Assembly (NCBI RefSeq): GCF_000002235.5
Contig: NW_022145599.1
Span: 9,796,897-9,860,896, forward strand
DNA from: Strongylocentrotus purpuratus
Lineage: Eukaryota > Echinodermata > Echinoidea > Camarodonta > Strongylocentrotidae
Reading direction: 5' to 3'
Length of the DNA: 64,000 nt
Shown here in pieces: positions 51,673-63,300 of this stretch (position 1 is the first letter of the stretch; each line of letters starts with the position of its first letter). The position numbers and the translations under genes are program-made. The notes below the pieces were generated by a model. It did not search any database. It had not been told where the DNA came from and saw nothing but the letters and a program-made list of their open reading frames with translations.

Positions 51673-54459
51673 ATAACTATATGTCCCTCATTGGTTCGCA
51701 AACACAGAAGACCGACCATAAGTGTACAATATCACCAGCAGCACTTTATCATTTAGCAAACTTTTATTCATCAAAATTGTTTTAAAACGACACTCAACGT
51801 TGACCTATGACTGCAAGTTTGAAAGCAGTGAATTTCTACTTTGACATTATGTATGACACTTTTAGTTTAATATGAAGGAAACATGTAAAACGACTGATAG
51901 AATTTATAAAGAGGACAACATAATTGCTTAAAAAATAAAAACACAGTTTCTTTTTGAAAGAAAAAGAAAGACAAAATACCGTATGGTAGGCAATTAACAT
52001 TTCTAAAGTCACTAAAGTTTTCTTTGATTTAAATTTGTAACATAACACTATATTTCTTTCATTATCAGAATATCTATGAACTAAGAAAATAGTACAAAAA
52101 TGACAGATCCTTGCCGTCACAAAATGTAGAATGTACACTGCCCTCATAATTAATTCATACATAATCATATTATCATCACGAAAATGATCGTTCGTAATCA
52201 TTTCTCTCGCACATGATTACTAATCATAATTAATTGCAAGAAACTCTACAACACAACGTATCACCAATATACAAGCAGATAGTATCTCCGAAGTCGCTTA
52301 CTAGCTGTAATACATAAACATGATACTCAAGAAAACGTATGTGTGAAAAATTCCAGACTGGATAGCATTGTACGGAAGCCTCAAGGAACGTCATACATAC
52401 TTGAGACGAAGAACAAACTCTATAGAAAACTATATACAAAACTATATATAACACAATATAAAAAATCACTCTAAAAAATGTGAGGTTGCACAATTCTTGG
52501 ATACAAACATCGAAATAGTATTATATGTATATATACGTAACATTTTCTTTCCATTTTAATTTTTAACTCGAAAATAAACAAACAAAACTCGTAAAAATTC
52601 GTCTTTTACATCACAAATTTCGACTAGGCTTATAAGTCTCAATATTTCCATACTCGTACAAAATATACATCAAAAATATCTGAATTCCAAAATAAGATGA
52701 CAGTTATTTCACAATCTTTTTGTTGCTCAGTGTAGCGATATTTGACACATATTGTATGTGAAGCATTAGTGCCAGATGAATGCAATGAATATCATGTGAA
52801 ACTCCTATTATTTACAAGTCTTGTAACATAATTATTACAACAAACTGCAACGTAACCTTGTTACAAACTGTCACTCATAGATTTGTTTTAAAACAACTAC
52901 AACAGTTTCTGTTGGAATGATACTGTTTTAATCATTGACATACTATATTTAATGAACATTTCTACAAGTAAAAAGCAATGTCCGTGGTCGTTTCAAATAT
53001 GAAACTTTGTTTTGACTTTTGTATGAAAATCTGGAAACATGTTTGCAAGGGTAACAACTAGTGTATTAATGGAACATTGAGAATTATAGTATATTCTCCA
53101 GGTAATTAGATTGATCAGTGTAGCGACAGTCAAGAAAACAAAGGAATCTTCAAAATATCACAAAGAATTCTCCATCATAATATATACATACTAATTAGTA
53201 GACGATACAGGTAAACATGTCAGTGTGACAACAATAACAACAACAACACTTTAAAAATCCATACATAAAGGCATACAAAACCATAAAATAAGGGGTTCTT
53301 CTGTGGAGAGGTTTGGCATGAATATTCTCAATAGTGTGTAAAAGCATTTTCAGTAGGCTATGTACAAAATAATTATTGTGATTTCTTAAAAGATAGCACT
53401 CATCTTCTGTACTAGCTCGAACTAGACCTTGAAATTTTAACTCTAAGATTTGATCCAACTCGACAACACGTTAAGCGACTTTCTTGACGTGGTAAATAAC
53501 GTGAAAAAAAAAAGAAAAAAAGAAATTCTAAAAATAACTGTACAATATTTTGCACACAATCGTGCAAGTATCAACCCAATATAAATTTAAATATATACAC
53601 AAATACAAACAATAAATAACGATCTTCTTAACAGTTACATCATGTTTGTAACATAATTCAATACAATTTCTTGAAAATCGTAAACGTCCTATACATTAGT
53701 ATACTTAAAAAACAAAGGAGTCTTCGGAAAGTCTTGAATATCACAGGCTATTCTGTTCGAAACGGAACACAATTGCAATTTTTTTTTTAGATCGGGGCTC
53801 CATGCATTTATACTCTGTACAAACCAATATTTAAATATAATCAGTAGAAAAATTATCGTTATTTCTCCAATTATTATAATTTACACTCCATCATTTGCTG
53901 TACATCATAATCAATATATACATACACATTAAGATAATGAAGGAAACATACACCCCATAATAGCTCACAGGAGTGGTATGCTCTGTATAAAAATACTAAC
54001 TGCGATATCATATTGTCAGTAAAATTACCAAAAGAGTCACTCAAGATTCTACAAAATCATGAAATACATTATTTGAGATAAAATGGAATGTGCCAATTTC
54101 ATGAACGACACATAATTTTCGGTCATTAACTTGAGCACAAGTTCATGGGAAAATGCTCTTTTTGTATTAACAAGATAACACTGGTGCGAATGAATTTATA
54201 GAATGCTGTCTTTGAATCTCGTGTTGAACAAATTCAGTGAAATTCAATAACATTACATTATAGTTCCGTGTGCATAACTATATACATTGTACTTTGTATA
54301 TAATTTCATTGTAATATCACAAAATGTTCTGTACATCCTAACTGTGAGCTAAAGACACATTATTTACAATCGATTTATTCCTCTCAGTACTGTTAAAGCA
54401 ACAGTGTATGCGAATAGACGTTTGCAAAATATACAGAATAAAATCATACACTCTTTCAT

Positions 54460-54985
54460 TCCGTAGCTGATTGGTATATTCTCTTTCCTACGTGTAATTA
54501 AATTACTGTAAATACTTCAAGTTCAAAAAGTGTCAGCAAACAATGTTATTTATGCAGTTGAGATTCAACTTCTGTACAAACGTGCGATATATATATATAT
54601 GAATTTACCTTCTTAAATACATCCATAATTCAGTAGCTGAATTATATTCACTTTTCATTGTGCAATCAAAATAATGTAAATACTTCAAGTAAAAAAAGTG
54701 TCAGCAAACAATGTTATTTCTGCAGTTGATATTCAACTTCTGTACAAGCATATGATATATATGTATATATATGTATATATGAATTCACCTTCTAAATACA
54801 TCGTTATAATTCAGTAGTTGATTTTCATTTAGTAGTTCATTGATAAATTAACTTTTCACAATGCAATACAAATAATGTAAATACTTCCAAGTTAAAAAAG
54901 TGGAAGCAAGCAATGTTATTTCTACACTTCTGTACAAACGTGCGATATATAAACGTGTATATATATATATATGAATTAACCTTCT
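54460..54985. repeat. Local three-copy array in segmental copy 2
   Basis: Three units of about 170-190 bases, each with GTAAATACTTC, AGTGxxAGCAA, CAATGTTATTTxT, CTTCTGTACAA and a TATATATGAATT end. Segmental copy 1 has one unit, at about 5810..5945. Confidence 0.8.
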
Positions 54986-56300
54986 AAAATGCATCATTAT
55001 CAACGCGTCCATGAAATATCTTTGTCGGTATATTTTGAAGAATAAAACAACAACATCCCTAAGTCTTAAAAATAGTATTCAATATTATTTCAATGAGTTA
55101 AAGTCAAACATGAAGTTCATGTAACAGATATAATTCAGGAGAATAGAGTACATCCATTTATCTTGTTTAAACTCATCCAGATTACTAACATGATATGGTA
55201 AGTTCCGAAAGTGCGAATGGCCATGATAAAACTCTTGCATGAGTGAAGGCAAACAAACGACCTTTTTTCGCAATTCAGCTCAAATTCTTACAATTTAACA
55301 ATTTAACGGGTGTATATTACAGATAGACTATTTACAGTTAATATTTTTGTCAATGTTGTTGTGTTGAAATAGTTCAACCTTTTATAAGTGTTTAATGAAT
55401 AATGCAAAATTCTTCTATATAAAGATGCACGATGTGCTCTCTGTACATGAAAGAATCTGTGTCAACAAAGAATGATATATCAATAATATTACATTAGAGG
55501 CAATATTTACATACGTAAACAATAGCATGTAATATTTGTATGATATGAAATCTGGAAAATGCTACATTTAAATCAATACATTGTATTGCGGAGCCAATGG
55601 GTTCATTATATTATGTTGATAGAATATTTTGACGCAATCAGAACAGATATAAAATATTCCGGAGTCTCGCAGACTATTGATTATGTACAAAAGTAGGAAA
55701 TTATTAAATGCTTATAGAATCATCCATCATATGATTCTTGAATCAAAAAGTCATTCATCATTACAACATTATAATATATCAATGCAACTTATGTATGTGA
55801 ATAAGTCAGTGAGAATACAGTACATCAATTATGGTCTTCATATTAACCATATATTAGTATGTTCCTTAGTTGCTTTTAACATTATAAAACATATATTTAC
55901 AAAGATTACGATGTATGCAAGTATCTGTAGATTATAACAGTAACAGTTGTGCAAACACACATCACAGAAAGTGTGTGCACAATAACTATTTCGGCAAAAT
56001 ATATTACAACACATCTATCAGTTTAATGATGAGTAATTCAGTATTGATTGTGTTTTCTGTTAATGCTGCAAATACATATATAAACATCTAAACTGAATAG
56101 CTATTTTTTAATGTATTCATTGTATCACAATTCAAGAAATGCCAAAATTTCCCATTACAACAGTAAAAGATGGACATTGAAAATGAATAACTATCATTGA
56201 ATTTACTCAGTGCGGGCCTAATAGATACGGTGGTACTGATTTACGCATAAACTCAATAATGTATGGTACATATCAGTATATCTGACATAAAGGAAATAGT

Positions 56301-56637
56301 TTTTCTATCTTTTGCAACAAGTCGATTCTGTACGGATAACAGAAATATGGTATCCAAAATGCAATTTAATCAATTTACATAAAAATACTATTTTTAATGA
56401 CATCCGCTGCGTCGATCAAAGCATCTAGCAGGTATCGGTAGTCTCTATTTGATGTAGTGCGGGATAACTTTCCAATTTGTTCCAACATACAAATTGACTA
56501 AAATTTCACCTTTTCAAAAAGGTATGGCTTAGATGGGTCTATTCTTGATAAGTTGCTATCCATAATATATTTTGAGTAGTGCCCCAAGGAAAAAGGCAAT
56601 TAGGAGTTATCCGCAACTAGGTCACAATCACAATTAT
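56301..56637. mobile_element. 337-base insertion unique to segmental copy 2
   Basis: Copy 1 reads GAAATAGTAGTATCACCGAG at 7241-7262 with nothing between; copy 2 has about 337 bases at that point. The insert carries an inner inverted pair, TGTACGGATAAC near its left end and GTTATCCGCAAC near its right. It is a non-autonomous element or a deletion in copy 1. No coding frame. Confidence 0.65.
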
Positions 56638-57183
56638 CACCGAGCAGTTTATTTGAGATCAGCATAGACTAAGTGATCTCATATTTCAAACATTCTTTAC
56701 TTTCTTATTATTGGTCCTATAAATTTCAAACTTTAAATCAAATGTCAATGCACATGATTAAAAGTACTTCGTTCGAATGATACATAAGTTAAAGAAATAT
56801 GATATCGACCAGTGTGAGAGGAAGAAAAGGGCCTAATGGCATCAGTAGTCAATTCATAAATCTACCAAATTTAAAATTATTCTATTGGTTTTTAGTCAAA
56901 AGTGATATTAATAAGTCGTTATATAGATAGATTCTGCGCATGTGCAGATAGAGATCAGACGAATATTGGATACGTACCTATGAAATTTATGTCATAATTA
57001 TTCATGTATGCACCGCAGGTCTCAGGAACACAAGTGGAAGCATTCTTCTCAAGAAGGCTGAGAGATGTACATCCATGACTTTGGCAGGGACAATTCTAAA
57101 GTGCACAAAGTGGGAGAGCCCCATGTGTAAAAGATCTGTGGATATTGGGGGGTCAGGTGTATCATGGGCTAACTACAAACTGG

Positions 57184-57189
57184 TTTATT
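57184..57189 (-). promoter_or_regulatory. Candidate polyadenylation signal of gene B
   Basis: AATAAA on the minus strand, about 200 bases past the gene B stop, is the counterpart of the site at 7801..7806. Confidence 0.45.
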
Positions 57190-57387
57190 TAGCGCAATTA
57201 CAAATACTGTTACCGCTTTCAAAAGTACATATCAACTCATTCAAATCTTCTCGCAAGAGTCACTAGAAGAATAGGTCACTCACGTCTTGCTTCAGTTCAA
57301 CAATGCAGGTATGTCGTTTATGTGAAAGAAGTGGAAACGAAAGCGATATTTGTGTATACCTAGATACGTATCCTTCGAACCTAGCGT

Positions 57388-60300
57388 TCATGATCTGGAC
57401 GGAAGCAATGATGTTTGAACCACTGCAAGAATTTTACTGGCGAGCTGGATCATTTCCTCACCTTTGGATTGGTCGCTAAAGAACTCGTGAGGAATCTGTG
57501 ATAAGGCGCACCTATCCGGGTACCGAGCCTGTTGATCACCCACAAGAGAGCTGAGCTGGCATACGTCCTGAAGAAATTCTGAGGATTTTACGTGTTCACT
57601 GACGTCACAGGCTAGACCGTAAATGTTATGGGTACAACTGTAACATCCTCTGATAGCAAGTTGAGCAGCTTTGAGGGCCTTTTCTACACTCTGGTGGCAC
57701 TTGTACGCCACCCACTCTAGTGACGGCTCATCATGTGGGTTAAGATCGTGTTGGGCAGCACGGAGATCTTCTTGTCCCTGGCGTAGCCAACGGCGTGCGT
57801 TGCGGATATCTGGTGATCTCAAAGCCTCAGTGAAGAAGATATTCCAGTCAGCTGATCCAGAACTCCCTCTAGCCCCTCCTCCTCCTCCTCCTCCAAAACC
57901 TGCTCCGGATTCAGTATACCGTCGTTGGTCGTCCCTTGCTCTCTGCTCTGTTGATTTGAAAAGGTCTTCATACGATGAACTTGTTTTTGAAAGACCCTTT
58001 CCTAGTCTTTGTAGCTCGCTCTGGAGATGTTGGGATGCTTTGACAAACATTTCCTTCGGACCTTCTGGATGCTTGTCTGGATGCCATTTTAGCATCAATC
58101 GGCGGAGAGCCTTCCTTTTCTGCTCCTCTGGAAGCTGCCAGATTTCCTCCGATTCCGCGGTCACCTGTCGCTTTGCTTCTTCAACACCAGTTGGAAGAGA
58201 TGATTCCTGATGACCAGAAAGACACGGTCCACCATCATCTGAGTTTACTTTATCAGATGGAACAAGCGCTATACCTGATGTGGACTTCGGGATGTGAATC
58301 TTGTGCATGTCCAACACGTTGGCCTCTATGGGGCTGTCCTTTCCAATGTCGATGAGATAAACTGACTTGAGTGACTCGTTGCGTATCCTCTTGATCACTA
58401 CTGCGTATATGTAGTAGTCACCGTCTTCATCGGCTTGTGCGTACCCTACGTAATCGCCTGTGCTGAAAGACATCCATGGATTCTGTTCTATGAGGTGGTA
58501 GAGTTGTTCTGAAATAGTAGTTCCAGGATTAGGCAACTTGAAACTTTCGTCTTCCATGTTTTCTACGGCAATGCCGAACTTCGCTAGTGCTTTCGGGATA
58601 GTAGTTGGAGATTCTTGAGATAGCAGGATAGAAATATATTGATCGTCAAACACATTTCCAAGGACTTGGTTGACATGGATTGCAACACTTAATAGTGTTT
58701 CCATTCTATTTTCTTCTTCACTATGTTGTACAAACAGCTCATTATCACTGTTGATGAAGGAAGGTACTTCGGTTTCACTACCTGCTATGTCTTGGCCATT
58801 GATTTGCAGAATCGAATGTAACTGCTGCATACATGTAATCTTAAGTCCAATAAGGCAATCTCTATACCGTTTCTCCTCGTCCACTTTTTGACTGTTGTGC
58901 TTCATGATGGACCAAACCGCCAAAAGAAACTCCTTGGACCGCAGGATTTGAAGTCTTCTTCCAAACTCACATGGTTCGTTTCCAGTCAAGAAACACTTTT
59001 GCGAATCGTTACCAGTCTTGCTCAATATTTCTTTCACTTCTGCGCTTACTGCTTTCGGTTTCATCCTTTCAGGAAGCCTGGCGATAGCTTCTCGCGCGAT
59101 TCGTTCGTGACTTGGAAAGATCTTGACGAGTAGTAGATTAGATCTAAGAAGTCGGCTTGTGTAGTGTTCAATATCATTCACTAGAAGGCGATCTGATCGT
59201 TCCAAGCTTTGCTGACATGAAGGTAGATACAGGGAGTGTCCGGGAACAAATGCAGCAGCTATCTGTGAAGAATCGGTCTTCATTAACTCTTCATAAAGAC
59301 CACACGTGGCCCTGTCTACCATTTTTGCTACATTCGGGTTTGATAATGCACTCTGTCCCCTTTCGTAGAGGCTTTCAAGAACAAAAGCATATTGGCGTAT
59401 GGAAGGTTTCACTGTTCCACCAAGAATTTGAAATAACTTGAAGAAAGGAACCCACTTGTCTGGCAGCTGGTAGAGAAAAGGCTCTAGATTTCCTTCCACC
59501 GTACGTGATATCTGTTCTGCTTTGACTAAGCGATGCTCATCCTCGAGCTCCAAAAAGACGATAGGTACGTTTCGCAACTCATCTCTGATGATACGGCACC
59601 TTCCACAGGGGTGTTCCTGAGAGCAGTTTTGTCCTGCGCACTTGGAGGAAACGAATGTCAGTATTTCCTGTAGTACACTAGCTAGATATTTAGGGAAAGA
59701 TATCTTCTTGTCATTCTTCTGTTGGAGTCTGTTACATATATTCCGTAAATGCTTGATGACGCTCATAAGTTCAGGGTCCTGTGCAACGCCTATTTTCTCA
59801 TCAAACGTTTCTTTACAAGAGTAGCATTTCCCCGAGGCCGCATAATATGGCAGGATCCTGTTGGTGGACCATAACAGTCGTATGTGTTCGAAAGAACTTG
59901 ATCCAGAATACCTTATGAGAGTTCCTTTATTCATGAAGGGTGGGTTGATAGATTTCATCTCTGTGTTGATCCCGTCACTCACAAGAAAGTCAACCATACC
60001 GACTCGCTGTAGGAAAGAAGAGTCTTTGTGAAGATCACATCTCCTTCTCAATTCCAACACAAGGGCAGTGGACTTCTTTTTCATCTCCTCGAGGTCAGAG
60101 TGTGATCCCTGCACCTGCTGGGCAAAGGAGAGGAATAAGTCTCTGGTAATAACAACTTGTAGTCCTATTTCTCGAAGGAAACGAAGGCCTAAAGAAACCA
60201 TGACGCGCTTTGGTGGAAGCTGGACCTCGTTCCACATTAGAGAAAATATCTTGACTTCTGGGTCATAGAAGTCCTTGGCCTTCAGCAATTCCCCATTTGC

Positions 60301-63300
60301 ACCGGTTATGAAACGCAGGTGACTTAATCTTAATCTCTGACTAGCTTCCTCCCTAGTTCCACTAAAGGACTTCTTTGGGTTATGAATGGGTAGCGGTTGT
60401 AGTAGTTGTTTGATCCGCACAAGATGTTCAAGACGACTGCCCTCGCTGAGTTGGTCAAAGACCGGCAGAATGTACTTTTCATATACGTCCATCTCCATTG
60501 TATCAGTCAATCCTAGCTTCTTGTATAGAGATTTAAGCGATATGTTGTACTGTAGGAATATAGTACGAGTGGTACTAACCCATTTATCTTGTTCCTGTTT
60601 CGGAATCATGCTTGGGAGGACAAGAACTGTGTCAAATTCTCTGATACTGACAAAGTCACCTGCAATCGATTTAAAGCAAGGCAGGCTCTTCAACCTCTTG
60701 AGATCAGCTTGGCTCTCACAGTTACTGAAGAATCTCAGGATTTCTTCATGCTGATCAGCTTTGAGGTTTCCAAATCTCTCGAGGTCTCTATCAGCCCAGT
60801 ACATCAAAGCATCTAAGACCCTCGTGCTATCGCCCTTGTGCGTGACGAGATGATGTATCAATCTACAATTGTCTTTGTGAAGAATGGATATTTCGACCTT
60901 GTAGACGTTCAGTGATTTAAGTGCGGAGTAGATTAGCCAATATCTCTTTTCCGACTCTGTTGGTTGGACTATTATCGTAGAGGATAAACTGACAGGTGCC
61001 ACAAGCTTAATTTCACGATGATATTGAGTTTTTGTTTCAGTGACAGGTAATATCGCCCAACGGCCAAGTTCAACTCTGATATCGTGAGCAAAATCAGTCC
61101 ACTTGGTCGTCTCTGTGCAGAAGGATTCAAGAAGACTCCACAAACGTACAAACCATTTAGATGAAAGGTTGTTCTGGAGCGTTATTATTTCATCTGAAGC
61201 ACACTCGAGATAAGGGTGGCAATCATCAAGAAGCGTAGATACTGCTCTCACACCAAGCTCACAAAAGACACTGGTATTTCGTGGTAGAGTGTCTAGAAAG
61301 TTTTTATGTAAAAACCTATGACTCTGAGGAATGAAAATATCGCAGAATTCTGATGCAAAGACTCGCTCATCACGTGATAACCTCCTCAAGTTTCCATCCT
61401 GAGTGAAGAGCAATGGTAGTCCGTGGAGACTGTCTTTGAACTTAGATTTTGTTCCCTTCTTGCAGTAATTAATGAGTCCCTTCAGTCTCTCCTCGTCCTG
61501 GATCCTTGACTTTGAAAGTGGCATTGGTAATTGCCTCTGAAGGGGATTGTCTCCGCCAAGGAACGACACCACATTTGAAGGTAAAACTTCAAGAACTTCA
61601 TAGTTGCCTGATTCAGGGTTCATGGTTTCCTGATTGAGATGCTTGCATGCATTACGGAGACTGTGCATTACCCATATCGGAGACTCTAGTAATGGAAATG
61701 TGATTTCGATCAGTGTCTCCTTTAGTCTGTTCACATTTTCTGGCATCTCAGCCTTCAAGGAGCTACTTGTAGGGAATGCGTAGTGGTCACTCATTTGGCT
61801 TGGCAGTGTGTTGAAATATCCCACCTTTGATTCGTCTGGAGACTGCATGGGCATGACAGGGGTCTTCCATGTTAGGAAAAAGTCGTTGTTGCCATCATCT
61901 TTTCTGTATAGAGAAGGAAATAGCATCAGGGCTTTCGAGGCAACAATTTCGTAGACAGTGGCTTCAAGCTCTTTCCAGTACGACCCTTTCTCGCCGATGT
62001 TAGGAAAGAAAGTGTGGTATTTCTGAAGTACTTTCAAATTGTGAGCTTTCTGTTCACATGACATCGATCGTGACCATTCATATTTCTTGACAAAGAAATA
62101 TTTTATCCACAACAGCAAATTCACATAAGCCGGTGCAATAACTTTCTGGGTGACATGAAAGTTCCACTTTGTTTGTTCATCTGTCTTGCTACCTTCCCAC
62201 AAGTGTCTTCTACTCTCATGGTCTAAGGCGAAGTATCCGTGCACATGAACTGGTAGTCCCGTTGCAATGGGAAGGGGTAAGAAGCAGTAAGCCCTTCCTT
62301 TGAGTTCCCCTCTTTTATCTGTCAGACGGGCAGCAACAGCTCCCACTGGAAGTAGTTTACGTTTTCGCATTATGTTTTCTTCAACCGTGTCTGCACTTCC
62401 TACTTGCTGACATATCACCCAATCCTCATCTCTTCCTGTCTCTTTCAATTTCATCTGGTATATGACTCCTGCTGGTTCTGGTTGCCAGGTACTGTCATCC
62501 TTTGCTGCTCTACTGATATCTTGAACTTTGCGCAGGAAATCCATTTTCTTTTCACCTTCCACTTCGGTTATCTCTGCTGTGATAGTACGAGTAGAGCCAA
62601 TAGCTCCTGATCTTGTTACCTCTGATATGCTGATTTTAGTGATGTTTTTCAGAAACAAAAGACTCTCTAATGCAGCATCCTCAAAATCTTGTAGTAGCTT
62701 CCGAATCTCTGTAGGTCGCCATACGTTTTTGTTGAGTGTCGAAGCTTCCTCCCGCAATGGAAAACGAAAAACAGTAAAGTCCTCTTCTCCATCTGCAAGT
62801 ATGTCTTCCAAGTAACATTGAAAGATATCTGGGAACGAAGAACGCACACTACCATTAACTTTTATCTGAAGGCCCGGCTTAATCGGTGTTGCTCCCGGAA
62901 TATATTTCAGCAGAGGGTCAAACATGCATAATCGTTCACCATTGGAGATGAAACTTGGGCAATCCGTGAGTTGATACACGGCATTAAAACCGACCCCATA
63001 ACGGCCTATCTTTCCCATGTGATCAGCTTTGCTACCTTCTCCAAGATTCTGTATCCCACGAATATCGTCATCTGTAAAAGACTTGTTGTTGAAGACACAA
63101 AGAGCAGGACCCTGCAAAGCTTTCATGTTATCTCCTAGAAGTTTCTTTCCATTATGTAAGCGAGGATCGTAGACAAAGTGGATTTGAGTTGCCCCAGCAT
63201 CATCTGCATTCTGAAGAAGTTCTTTTAGTATTGTTTCATCAGACGGGTATGAATCAAGAATTCTCTTGATACGGTTTGTAAGTTCCTCATGCTGGCCAAA

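Larger units (their letters stand above)
51680..57180. other. AT-rich gene-free flank downstream of gene B
   Basis: Counterpart of 3140..7800. The small open frames of one copy are broken in the other, so none looks like a conserved gene. It carries the local array at 54460..54985 and the insertion at 56301..56637. Confidence 0.5.
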
